From NCBI GenBank assembly GCA_008973525.1, contig WACJ01000526.1, positions 1-64,000 of the forward strand: DNA of 64,000 nt, in the 5' to 3' direction. Below the pieces are notes generated by a model. That model was given only the letters and a program-made list of their open reading frames with translations. It searched no databases and was not told the origin of the DNA. Of the stretch, positions 1-12,160 are shown one piece after another. Position 1 is the first letter of the stretch, and every line of letters starts with the position of its first letter. The translations under genes and the position numbers were made by a program. This DNA is from Stenopsyche tienmushanensis. Its lineage: Eukaryota; Arthropoda; Insecta; Trichoptera; Stenopsychidae.

Positions 1-1316
1 GAGAATTTTACCGATATTGGTACGGCACTCGTTTAAAATTTCATTGACTCATTCTTCAGAATTGATCCCATCGCCGGAAAGGTGAGAGTCATCGAAACAC
101 AGATAGACATCATAATCCGTTCTTGAACGAGCCCGTTTTCATCTCATCCACTCAAACAATTTAGACATGCGAAAGAATTTAGATTCGTTATTAGAACCGC
201 TCTCGTCTATGTTACTTTCTAGTAACAGTCATTAATAAAATAATAGCTCAAGTAGGCAAAAAAACAATAGCCGTTCATTACGATGTGTCGAACTTGGAGA
301 AGATTTTAATAAACATCAATTATTAACAATATCGATATGGAGAGTAAACTGCCGAAATTTTTTTGGGAAGGTTCGTGTTCGAATTTAGACAGAAGAAAAA
401 TGTTCACCCTTTCAATATTTTTAGGTTATCGGGATTATTTCCGATCCATCATCTTGAATCAGGCTCATTCTGTTTATTGATCCAGAAAAATAAGACACTG
501 AAAAGAATAATAAAATCGATCATATCCCATGGCTTTCGGGTCAGTTATATTTCATCCTACCAAATAGATATTTTGGTATGCTTTAATAAGTATTAAATTG
601 TGTTAATTATCGCAAAAATAATATAACAAGTTTGTTTCTCGTTTTGAGAAAGCTTATTTTAAACTCCATTGAGCCATTAAGGCAAAAGTTTTGAGAAGAT
701 ATAAAAGGGAAGAAAACTGTCTCATCGAGCGACTAATTAATAGGCCGAGATTTAAGTTAGGTGTCGGTATTAATATAAATTCGAATGCATTTCTTAAATG
801 ACAGACTTTATATTATTTTTTTTAAATGTTATTTTTTTAAAAGTTGATAATTTGTAGGTGGTTGATGAATAAAATATTGATTTTAAATAGACGGCTTACA
901 AGAGCATTGCAATTGCCATATAGCGCATCAGCACTACAATAAGATTTATATAAGAATAATCTGCAATTGATGTAGGTTTATCCTAATTAGTTTATTTAAG
1001 TCGATGTACTGATTTAACATGTTCTACTTTTCGATAAAACTTTGCAGTCAGCTCAGGTCTTGTTGACCTAAATATGCTGCAGAGGAAGAGAAATTCTTCA
1101 TCGAACGTTAAAAGCTTTAAAAGTTCCCTCACATTTCATTAAATATTGGAAAACGCATTTTTCCGCAAGTTTTCTATTGATTGTAGATTTTCTACAAAAT
1201 CAACATTATAAATCAAAAAATAACAAAATTTTGATTCGACATTTGGTCATGTGCTTACTAACTTTAATTGAAAAAACGTCATTTTATCTTATTAAAGTGG
1301 ATAAATACATATTTAA

Positions 1317-1505
1317 ATCATCATCATAGTGCAGCCACAAATAGTTCACTACAGAACTATGGGCCTCTTCAATATCCATTCACAGGAAGAGGTTACATTC
1401 ATTTCGTCTGTATCATACATTCACCTCCTCATTTGCTCGATATTGAAGGTAGCATAACCTCCGAGTTTCATTTAAAACGCTCACCCAGCGGGTATCCTGG
1501 ATGAA
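1317..1505 (-). repeat. (GAT)n-tailed SINE-like repeat, copy 1
   Basis: On the plus strand a TCATCATCAT run is followed by AGTGCAGCCAC, then TCACTACAGAACTATGGGCC, AATATCCATTCACAGGAAG and, further on, CAGCGGGTATCCTGGATGAAC-like sequence. The same blocks recur at 57.6 and 63.8 kb in reverse orientation and in part at 30.0 and 38.3 kb. The trinucleotide tail marks the 3' end, so this copy runs on the minus strand. Confidence 0.7.
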
Positions 1506-1681
1506 CTTGAATGAATGAAAAATATGGAATTTAAAAATATTTTCTACAAAATTATCTTTGAGTGATTATTGTGACAATTGATATTTTAGGTAGTTAAAGT
1601 TATTAATTAACTAAAAGTGAACACACTCCAACCTCTACGAAAATAGTGTTATATGATGTTCGAAGTTTATATTATATAGAG

Positions 1682-1730
1682 TAGGGTTTCTTAACCTAAG
1701 GGTCGCGACCGAAATTTAGGTCGCTTTGGC
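1682..1730. repeat. hAT-like terminal relic
   Basis: TAGGGTTTCTTAACCTAAGG followed by GTCGCGACC resembles hAT (Charlie-type) ends of the form CAGNGGTTCTCAACC with GTCGCGACC. No partner end or target duplication was found nearby. Confidence 0.35.
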
Positions 1731-3675
1731 TTTATGGGAAGACGGCCATAGCTTTTCACAAAAAAACATTAGTATTATAATTAAACTGCGTTTTTATGAA
1801 CAACTTGCCATTTGAAACAGTGATAGTCAGTTATTTTAAGAGTACTGATTGCAATTATTGCTTGTAGAGAAGAAGGAATAGAATGAAGTTGGAAAAAATG
1901 ATTTTCTTTAAAAGAAAAGAAACTTTGAAGCTATAGTGTCTCGAGACTGGAAATAATAACAACAATAACCTTTGATAAAATATTTTACATAAATGAATGC
2001 ATCTAGCCTATACATATTTATTCAAACTGCTTAAACTTGAGTTTTAGGATTTTAGGAAAAATATAAATCGTAAAACTAAAATATTTTAATCACATTTCTC
2101 ATTTAGTAAGATAGAGGAAAATAGGAAATTTACTTATTGCTACAATAAATAAAAACTTACGCTCTACAGTCAAATATCCGTACTAGGGATTACATTTCAT
2201 TATCCGTACAATTATTCGTCATTATCAGCTATTCGGATATCCGAATAATTTTTGAAGTATGAAAATAGCAAGACATTACCATTAAAAACGAGTTCATTTT
2301 CATTATAAGGCAATTATTGAAACTTTAAAAATTCTTATTTTAAAAATAACAGAGCATTTAATGTTTCATATTTTAAATTTGTTCTGCCGTTGTGAAATAC
2401 CCATCGTTATATTGCGATACGTGCGAGAAAAAGCCCAACCTCCACCTTGGAGATTGTTTTAAAAAATACCAAACTTAATATTAAATATATCAAAAAACAT
2501 CATTCATACTAAATACATATTTTTAATAAATTCACTGAAAATGACTCGGACCTGGTGCAACACTTTTGGAAAAAACTTTCGGACTGCAAAGGGTTAAAAA
2601 ATCGTTTCGCGAAGTTTCGGTTTTGGGATAGTTTTGTCTTTTACATATCATTTTCTACTTGTCAACTTTGTGTGCTATTGCATAGTAATGCAATTTCAAA
2701 AACTTTTACTTGATGTCAATTAATTTGAATGATCATGTTTGTTGACTATAATCATCATTTGGATTAAGGAAAAATATCACGACGATCTTTTTCAATATCT
2801 ATTTCTTGAAACTCGATATTCATAAATACTAAATAATCCACGAGGGAACAAATGTAAATATCGTTCTTAGGAAATAAACAATTTATCCTACTGGATTCTC
2901 TCCCTTGATGGATGTTTGCCACTATTTTGAAATAAATTTATATTTAAATATATAATTATTTGGACATGAAAGGATGGTAAAATATAAAAATTATATTGCA
3001 GTTCAGCAACTCGAAGCGATTCTCAAATTAATAATTAAGAGGAAAAACACGAAGATGTAATAATTTCAAAGGTTAGTCTGCAAGACGGAGTCTTAGATAA
3101 ATAAAGGTCGGACTGTTTGCTTAATCAACCCTGCAGTACTATTGTTCAGATGATTAATCTCGGATAAACTGTGATCAAATTATGTTATCTGAAATGCTCA
3201 CGTAATAATCTAATGAAACACTCTGATTTACATTGCGAGGTCTTTGAAGGACGTCCTTTCGCATTATTTTATATTTGGAATGAACCATAGAATATTTTTA
3301 AACGACCAAACGTTATTGTAGTCCGCGTTTGAGAGCACCTTGGTGCGACTGTAGATGATGGCTCCACCAACGAGTCATCTGCGATGAACGATGGGAGTGT
3401 AAGGCTTTGATTCCGTTCGGTGATAAAAGAATCCGAAATAAGGCAGTCGCAGGAGATTAACAAAATTCTGATGGATCGATACAATTAATTTATTATTTTA
3501 CTCCACATTTATGAACGTTTAATGTACAATAGGGACACTCAAAATTTGTTAGATTAGGTAGGTTGGATACCGACGACATATGGTTTCAACAGGACAGCTC
3601 CACGTGTCACACGGCGCATGGCATGATGGACATTCTGCACGAGCGATTTGAGCGATTTCTTAGTGTTTTTGTAGT

Positions 3676-3810
3676 CAGCGGTTCCCTACGTTACAGTTTG
3701 TTTGAAAAGTCATAAGGGTTGGGATGGGATTCGCTATAAAAAAAATTGCTTAAGAGGGGGTCCGCGAAAGAAATTTTGCTCAAGAGGGGGTCCGCGGACT
3801 ACATACGTTG
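3676..3810. mobile_element. Buster-like hAT MITE, 3' end lost
   Basis: Starts CAGCGGTTCC and carries the family's GTCATAAGGGTTGGGATGGG segment and two AGAGGGGGTCCGCGAAAG-type repeats also present at 43.64-43.71 kb. The expected end (GTTTAAGAA..CGCTG) is missing. The sequence breaks at the GC-rich block near 3811, so the copy is truncated or interrupted. Confidence 0.65.
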
Positions 3811-4420
3811 GGGCGAGCTGGAAGATGCAGGCAAGCAACAGATGCGGCAGCGACCAGATCGAGTGTGGATGCTTCTTGGCACGTGCGTGGGCTCAAAAAG
3901 TTAGTCCTCTTCTCGAACTCGAAGTTATCGTCTTCTATAATTCGCAGAAGCGGTCGTCTTCTCGAAGATCCTCTGAGATGAAGAGAAGAGCGCACGTCCT
4001 AGTAGACCCTTCTCCGTCGGGGTCCGGAAATAAAGAGCGTACACTGGATCCTGGTGATTTTTATTGCTGGGTGTGGTCTTAGACCTAATGCCTCCTTGAT
4101 TATTGTTGCTGGGGCCGTATGTGGCTAGTAATTTCATATGGATTAGACATTACATTGCTGAGCTTTTGATTAAAGTATTGGGTTTTAGCGAAGAGCGTGC
4201 TGGAGCAGATCTCCTTTTATATCCTGGTTGTCGCCTTCCGATTGGTCCATTCTAGCGGGCAGTCTCCACAGCTCGTTACTAAGCGACAATCTTGCACAAC
4301 AGGATTTTTAAATCGGAATATCCTTGATTCTGGCACACCCCAGACCCGGCCGATTTGCATTTGCCCTCCACGCAACATTATCAATGCCAAAAAAAATTGT
4401 TTCGACAATGTATGCTAATG
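3811..4420. other. GC-richer block of unknown origin
   Basis: Sharply GC-richer than its flanks and abutting the broken MITE. It contains an AATAAA at 4029-4034. Open frames on both strands are not convincing as genes. It may be a solo LTR or another insertion, but no matching ends or duplications were found. Confidence 0.25.
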
Positions 4421-5855
4421 TAATTCTTGATTTTCTATAGAACGCTTTCAAGAGAATTAAGTAGCATTCGATGTAGTAAAGTTATTTTTCAATTTTCTTT
4501 GATGAGTATATTAACGTTTCTTCTATTTTGTGAAAGTTTATATAAAGGAACACACTCAAGTAAATTGGAATTTATTCTCTTTAAGTATTCCGAAATTCTT
4601 TAGATAAATTCAAATTGCATTGATCCGTGAATTATTTGCGTGAAATTCTATCCCTAGTTATCAGAATAAATTTATTTAATAATATCATATTATTTCATAT
4701 CGCCAAAATAAACTGTTAAGTTGCGGGGTGGGGGCGCTCGCGGGACAGAATCCCCAAGCCAAACTCCACTCCCACGTGGTCGACGAGATGGTTGCGCTAG
4801 CACGCGAGTCCGTTCTGCTTTTGTAGCCGGACAGATACATGGAGGTAAACGGACATCGAACAAAAAGACTCTCATCACTAAATACTAGAGAGAGATCTTG
4901 TTACCACCGGATCGACAACAGTGCACGCACAAGAAGCGATATATGTATATCATTTATTTCAGACGCAATATGTTCGCAGCGCCACAAAATATGTCGCCGT
5001 TAAATTAACACATTAGGTCTGAAGAGAGACGGAAGATGTCGCTGCTAATCTAGAGAATTAATTTTGTACAGATTACCAGCGACATTGAATAGAGATGATT
5101 TTTCACCCACCCTATAAAACCAATTAAATAATATTATTATTTCTTAGAAAGAAATCTGTTTTCGTTCTGTATCATATTATATGTTAAATAGGTCACAGAG
5201 CTCATTAAGGCAATCATCTGAGCTAGAGAGGAAAAAATATGTTTTTCTTTTCTTTAATCGACGGTTCAACTATTAGAGAATATGTTACTACAGTTATAGA
5301 AGCCAATTCGAAGTATTTTAGAATATTCAAATCCGAGAACATGTAAACGTCGAGAAGGTATGCGAACACTTTGCTAGAGATAAATTCAAACTTTTCAAAT
5401 AAAGACAACATTAAATTCATCACCAAAAGATGCATTATTCTAGTAATCGAGTACATTGTGTTTGCACAGGAAAAACTAGATTGACTAAACTGATATTGGC
5501 AATGGGTGATGTCAATTCGAATTAAATGGATTAATTAAAACAATACTTTTACATAAAGCGATTGTTTACGGAAGGTAAACAGTTATTATGGCTGAGAATT
5601 AAGAAATATACATCCTTAAAATATTAATCAATTCTAAGTTTTACAAGAAAACTCGAAATTTATAGAAAAGTACGAAAATAATATTAGCGAGTGTCAAATG
5701 ACGTACATCTACTATGCATGATGCGATAATCAATCAATCAGGTAAAAATAAATCATATAAACAATTCATGTTATATTACATGTTTATAAGTGTGTTTTGG
5801 TATTGTGGTGCTTAGCGATTTATAAAACTACTTACAGAATCAATTACCAAGTGCT
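4421..5855. other. non-coding; small GC-rich patch
   Basis: Intron-like AT-rich DNA. A short GC-rich patch at about 4720-4870 and a TTAACACATT motif at 5006 hint at further repeat relics. No gene is supported. Confidence 0.4.
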
Positions 5856-5985
5856 TTAACTCTTACAGACCTGAATTATTTTTTTCATCCGATGGATTTT
5901 GTAAATTTCATGTGTCTAAAGTATAATAAGGAGAATATAAAAAAATATATTTGTCTAAAATGTACGCCAGGTCTGAAAGGGTTAA
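5856..5985. mobile_element. TTAA-bounded MITE, 130 bp
   Basis: Left end TTAACTCTTACAGACCTG, and the right end read in reverse TTAACCCTTTCAGACCTGG. It is bounded by TTAA on both sides, as for piggyBac-type insertion. The interior is AT-rich and non-coding. Confidence 0.7.
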
Positions 5986-7756
5986 TACGATGGTTCGATT
6001 TAAGTTGAAATGATCAAGCTTGCATGCGATTTATAAATGGAAAAAACTATTGCTATTAGTTAAAGTCATTAATTAAGATCGAAAGAAGGAAAAATGTACA
6101 AAAAATAATCGAGAATAAGGAAGACGTATTCATATTTCGTAGTTATTCAAGAGGTAGTATGTATACGCTCGAAGCCTGCCCCTGGATTTTGACGACCGGC
6201 GATTTTACGACTCTTGTAGAACTTTCAATGTTTAGGATAAAGTAAAGGACTTTTATTTATCACTCAGATCTTATTGCATTCTGGTTTAATAAGTGTTTCG
6301 CCGATGGTAGCAAGCTTCAAAGGCCTTTTCAGAAACCGGCCGAATTCATAAATTGTTTCTGTTTTTAATTTGGTTCTAAACGCCTTTGAAAATAATGTTT
6401 ATCCTTTTTGACGCAACTGGAATGGTTTGAATTTAGATGGCGATTTAATTTATTGGTTGCCATTGCTTCGTTTGATAGCTGTTCGCTGCAAATGATGCAT
6501 TGTGGCTTTCGAGCTGTTTTATCACCACATCACGAGAATCTATATTGAATGTAGTCTTCGTTGTGCTTCATTTTCACAGTCTTCTTTGGCATTTTTGCAA
6601 TGCTTTCAATGCTGGATTCTTCTGTATGTAAAGACGAAACTTTTCCACGTAAAATTGTATCCATTTTAACGTGGGCGAGAGCCCTCAACTGAATACCGGG
6701 ACCCAGTTATCTTCGTCATGCTTCTGTCGACCAGTTCCAGTTATCTTCGTTCGTAGAGCTTCTAACGACCTGCGGCTACCGAGTCCCTCGTAACATCGGC
6801 GAGAAGGACTCCACAGGGTGGTGGTGTTGGATTTCAAAGACGATTTTTTCTCCTCAGTATGCTTATTTGTTCCACTTTGAACAGACTGCAGCTGCGAGGC
6901 CTGGAATACCCAAACTCGAGCTCAGAAGTGAGTCTAAACTCAAGCTTTCAAGGAGAGGACTTCGCAGACAGGACTCAGAGTAGTCTTAATTATACCATAT
7001 TTAAATAAGTGTAAAATTAAATATTAATCACATGAAGGACGCATAACCATACAAAATTCATTAACACAACTAATAGTAATGAATGGTAACTACTGCCGTA
7101 AGACGAGTGAATGTGACGTAGCACGGTAACACGACTAAAGTAGGCTGATCGGTTGGTAATTTGTGGGATAGTTGCTATCCTTGCCTAGTTTTAGCAAAAG
7201 AATTACTGGTTTTGGCAGAGATAATGGCTGGGAAATACATCATATTTAGGCACGCATAAAATATTTTACTTATATGAATGGCAGATTTTTTATTATCGTA
7301 TTTTCGATTGTGTCAAAACCCAGGGACTTTTTGTTTTTTAGTTTTCTAATGATTTTTGTTATTTCTAAAGGAGTTACCAATTTAATATTGTGCATATCAT
7401 TATTTGAGCTTTCACGGAAATCCCTAATTGACTTTGTTAACAGCTTTCTTTGTTTTACTGTCGCTCATATTTTCGAAAATCTTGTGATTTAAGCACAAGG
7501 TTTCTGCAAGCATGTTTGTCTTTTCTAAATCGGTTTCGGCTATCTTATCGTTTCCAACCAAAATAAGAATTCCCGTGGCTTTGTTTTTGTGTGATTTGAC
7601 GGTTTTCCAAAGTGATCCAATCTGAATTCTATTGATTCTGTTAGCACGATGACAGATGAATCCCGAAATAGATATATTAATATCTGGTTTTAGGTGTCTA
7701 GCGACATAAATAGGTGACAGGTGCTGGAGAACTATTGAAAAATATTTTATTTATAG
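5986..7756. other. non-coding; no gene seen
   Basis: A GC-richer stretch at 6670-6980 stands out but has no sustained reading frame. The rest is AT-rich. Confidence 0.35.
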
Positions 7757-7972
7757 TATTGTCTTATTTGACCGCGGCACACCTGTAAAAAAATTGGTGA
7801 TACTTATTTTGTGTAAAATTCGTATTTTTTAAATGTTAGACGTAATTTAACATCAGTATAAAAACATATATATCTTTATAATAAATGGGAGTAGTTTTAT
7901 ACGGGCAACGTTGAGAGATTTCCTGTGTCAAGGGGCAAACGCGAGCGAAGTTCCCCGTACGTAATGTGTTAA
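7757..7972. mobile_element. TTAA-type MITE, eroded left end
   Basis: The right end read in reverse is TTAACACATTACGTACGGGG, like the element at 51.87 kb (TTAACACATTATGTACGGGA). An ATTAGACG/GTTAGACG-type internal block is also shared. The left end near 7757-7780 (TTATTTGACCGCGGCACAC) looks like a mutated TIR. Confidence 0.45.
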
Positions 7973-10900
7973 TATGTCTTGAATTACACGGTGACATGAG
8001 AAACCAATTATATTGTAAGTGAGGGACAACTGCATTAATTATTGTTTAGATTTTATGTTTCGTTTACAAAGTAATAACATTGTAAAAATATTTTTAAGTG
8101 ATGAGTTAATTTCTCGTACAAATAAATGCGTTTGTCGATAATTGATGCATTTTGTTACCAAATGTCCAAAATTATTAACGTGCTTAGAAAAACGAAGAAG
8201 TGTTTTCTACGCTAAACCTATCTTTTATATCATCAGATCGTGGTAATTGCGGTCTACCCAATTGGCCTTGCTTCTTGGGTTGATTTGTCATTAGATGTGC
8301 TTACTGCGTGTCCTGTTATATTTCTGAAGATTGCGTTTACATTGTAGATGATTTTATTAAAAAAAAAAGTGATTCGTAGCCATTGCAATAAAATAATAAC
8401 TGCAAAGAAGTTTTACGCTGTGTACGATCGTTGGTAGAAAAATATGAAAACAGCAAAAAGTTGGAAAACTCTGATAGTCTTCGACGTTAATATTTAGTTC
8501 CCAGATATACATCGACATATCAATAGATATGCGTGGAAGATTTGAAATGAAAATCCTAATTAAGTATGTTCGGAATGGTCAAATGAAAAATTTCCGCAAC
8601 GACGGTTTATATTTCGATCCAACTCGAGGGAGGACCGTCTTGGCTGGGTTTTGAACGTGAACATTTTCATGATAAACAACCCTTCCAGAAATATGACACA
8701 TTATTAAAATTCTCGAGCGGCTCATATCCCATTAAAATTGTACTTAGGGAGATTCCTGGCTTGAAGGACCTTCACCTACGACCTCGAAGAACTCCACTAT
8801 GAAAGTCTGCTCTGGTGAGTTATTTCTGGAGGATCTTTGATGGAAAACGGACCAGCATAGAAAAATGTGGTCGTTTAGAATATTCAAGACTATTTTGCCT
8901 GGCGCATCGATAATTTAACAGATAGGAAGGATTTGCGACGCGAGGCGATGGCGATTTAATTAATTTAGCACGTTCCTAGATAATTAAATAAGAATAGAAG
9001 TACGCTGAGATGAGCCGACGGCAAGCCTTTCTCGGCTCTACAAAGTTTCAATTGTAATTCAATTAATACGTAATATCGACGCAAAATGTGCAGAATCAAC
9101 ATTTTAAAGTAGAACAGCGTCAACAAAAAGGCTGGTCTGATTCTAATCCAAATGTTAAATAATTGTTAATTTGATGTTTTTCAATCAGCATTGGTCTTAA
9201 TATTCCATAGGAGAATTAGTTAAGTAGATCAACGGCATCACTTTGCAAGTGATCTCATTTTATACAGAAATTATGCTAATATATGTCTAATTAAGCGGAC
9301 TAATATTTTAATTTGATCAGTGAAACTTTTCAAACTTACTTAAGATATAATTTGCGTGCCTTTAAAATTTTAAAAAGAGGGCAAACAGTATAAACAGAAT
9401 TTTTCAGGATGAATTGCGAAACTGTATACAACAAATGTACAAACTTTCTTTTTAAGCATTCCTCGCATAAATTTCTCTTAATATCAACTCCGACAACACT
9501 CAATAACTATATTTTGGATATATTTATTGCCATGGTGCTATTTTTTGCTTTATAACCGTGGCTTATCTTTTGTGTTGACCTACCACAAAGTTTTCCGGTA
9601 ATATTCGAAAAACCTTTAACACATTCTAAGTGCTCTTGCGGTTATGTATTGATGGCAAAAAGTTGAGATTCAATTGCGGCATCAGTTTTCAAAATTTAAT
9701 TTTAATGAAAATTAAGAAGAATTTCGAGAAAGTTAAAGAACACGCTTTAATATTCCATACACGTTCCAAACATACGCAAATCTCCGTATACTCGAAGTGG
9801 CAGTTGATTTATATTAAATATTTCAGTAATTTTTCCTAGATTATCGTCTATAGAGAACGATCGCAACTGTTTTGACTGGTGTAATATTTATTCCGGGTTT
9901 ACGGAAGATCCCAAATACGCCTTTATGTGATCTCTATGATTTTATACCGGCTTTTTAAATACACACATGCATGGTTTTCACAACTCCGACCATTGACAAC
10001 ATATTCTGCATTTCCTCCATTTTCGTCAATACGCATGCGATAGCAAAGTTGTTTTACACGGAGATAAAAAAGAAGACTGTAATCAGCAGGGAATGGTTGG
10101 AACGCTTTAAAAATCGTCATGGAATACGTTTGATGATAGTAACAGGTTTTTATTTTTTATAACTGCTATTGCTATTGTGTTTATGACGTTAATTCTATAA
10201 TAAAAACCTTGTATTGTATATTTATATCTCATTTTTATATTTTTTCGGACTACAAGTACTCTTTTCCAAAAAAATCGGGAGGAAGGATCGTACAGTAGTC
10301 GACAATCCGACACCGCCTTACAAAACGTTTGTTGAATTACCGCAGGTCTACTGTAAATACGTTTGAGTTTAGATAAAGTTTAATATTTTTTTATGTATGA
10401 AGTTGAGGCGATGAAACTCACAGATTTGAGTCAACATTTTTTATGTGGTTGATAGAGAACCTTTATGTTGATTTTATTTCAGATATGAAAATAATTATTA
10501 ATTTATGGAAATGGTGAGGTGAGTATATTAAAATTTTGAAATTTAAATAAAAACCTCGCAATATTTAGAACGAATCTAGATGACTTAATTAATAAATTTT
10601 CGCAATAATTTTGCAAAACGTAATGATGGGAATACTTACCCATCGATCGTGTTATTATCGCATATCAGCAAGAGATATATTATATATTACATGAGTCGAT
10701 ATATTTACATATTCATTTACTACTTTTAGAAATAATATAAATAATTGTGTTTTGATTACTTACACTGCCGATAAACGACACTGCTTTAATATTATTTAAA
10801 AATCTAAATATATCCGAGTATTTAAAGATACGCCCAATTAGAATTGTATCAGATTAAATGATAATTTGTTTAAGGAGTAAAGAGCAAATTTTGAATCGAG

Positions 10901-11595
10901 TGATTTTGATATAACGTTACTAATGACCTATTAAAGTTTAACATTAAATTAAACTGAGTAATATATAAAATAAATGAAGTGGGAAGATAAAAGTGGATAT
11001 AACATTATTATCAGTCACATCCAATAATACGATAACAATTCGGAATATTTTTTCGATAGCGATTAAGAATAGATAATTTTCGACGCATAGATCGTCGATT
11101 TGAGTACGATAAAAAGTTCTATAAAACAAGTCCGTGTATTTGTTAAAATAAAAATCGGGAAATTTGGGACAGATATTTCCCGGTTCAGGGTCAAAGGTAA
11201 CGATCTGGCTTCGCGCCAGGTTGTCCTAGGTTCAACGCTCAAGATCGACAATGTGCATCACAATTTTGTTTACAACGCCAAATAACACAAGAAGTGAGCG
11301 AGTATTTCGAGTTTGCTGTCGTGAGTCAACGGTTCATAAATATAATCCCATGCAAAAATATTAGAATGGAGCAACAATTTGAGTCGGATTGAATGTTGTA
11401 GGAAAATTGAAAAAAATCCTGAAAAAATACGATGAATGTCGACGAAATTCCTTTAAAAATTGAACGAGGACGAAAGAAATTATTTAAAAATGTGATGGAT
11501 TTTTGACATTTCGTTGAGTAACGCGTGCTTCCTGTCGAAGAATCGGACTCGGCGTAATCGCAAGACGTTCGCGTAAAAGATTGAAAGTTGTTTAC
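7973..11595. other. non-coding intron-like sequence
   Basis: AT-rich, with many stops in all frames and only short chance open frames. If the 11.6 kb exon belongs to trio, this is part of the intron leading to the SH3/GEF2 exons. Confidence 0.4.
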
Positions 11596-11787
11596 CATAG
11601 CGGCACCGTCGGTGGGAGTATCAGAGGAAGTGTTGAGACGCTTCATGTAACCGACGAAGGATTCGGGAGTGTCGATGGTGTGCTGGCGGGCCAACTTCTT
11701 GGAGGAAGCGCTGGTGCTCCTCCGGAACCAAGGCAGCGAGATTTTCCTCCTCGGCTTAACGGCGGGCTTATCGGCGGGAGCGGACAT
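11596..11787 (-). CDS. candidate alternative first exon (GEF2-type trio isoform, inferred)
   Basis: A 64-codon minus-strand reading frame. The first ATG in frame (A at -3) lies at 11787, and an in-frame stop at 11827-11829 shuts the frame upstream. The peptide is basic and Ser-rich (MSAPADKPAVKPRRKISLPW, FRRSTSASSKKLARQHTIDT) and closes TDGAAM at a GTAAAC donor in phase 0. Codon use and GC content stand out from the AT-rich flanks. A CpG-rich promoter-like block lies directly upstream. It has the same orientation as trio, lies downstream of the GEF1-PH1 exons, and its splice phase equals that of the exon ending at 30991, so it could join the same SH3/GEF2 acceptor. GEF2-only isoforms from internal promoters are known in Kalirin (Duet) and worm UNC-73. 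It could instead be the first exon of another gene. Confidence 0.55.
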
Positions 11788-12160
11788 ACTTCGACCTAGA
11801 GAGTCCTTCCTCACTAAAGAGGATGTTTACTGGTCGAGTGCCAGATTACATGTGACGACGATAAGAAAGGACAACACCAGCACGTGTGTCCCACGCGGAC
11901 GATACGTATGCTGCGCGCGAAAAAGCTTCGCGGAATGAGAAGAGCGGTCGCGATAAACGTCGAAGTAGTGTCGCGAGCTGCGGCAAACTGCGGCGCGCGC
12001 GCCCGGGGGTACCGGGGGGTACAGCCGGCGGGGGCGCGCGCAGCCTCCTCTCACCAACCCCCTTCAAAACCCACCCCTTCCGACGTGCGCCTTTTGCTAC
12101 ACTCCTAAGGACGAGACATCCTGCTGATCCTTCCTGCCTGTATCTCTTCGCTCGCCCGAT
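11788..12160 (-). promoter_or_regulatory. CpG-rich promoter-like block and 5' UTR
   Basis: This is the most GC- and CpG-dense stretch of the window, peaking near 11990-12050 with runs of CGCG and CCGG inside generally AT-rich sequence. It sits immediately upstream of the coding exon at 11596-11787. No TATA box at a credible distance was noticed. It fits a broad, TATA-less promoter, but no start site can be placed from sequence alone. Overlapping open frames here on both strands are by-products of high GC. Confidence 0.45.

Larger units (their letters stand above)
1..3675. other. non-coding, intron-like; scattered repeat relics
   Basis: AT-rich sequence with no credible coding region. It holds a hAT-like end at 1682 and a SINE-like copy at 1317-1505. 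Around 2170-2250 there are repeated ATCCG/ATTCG pieces that look like eroded transposon ends. Confidence 0.5.
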
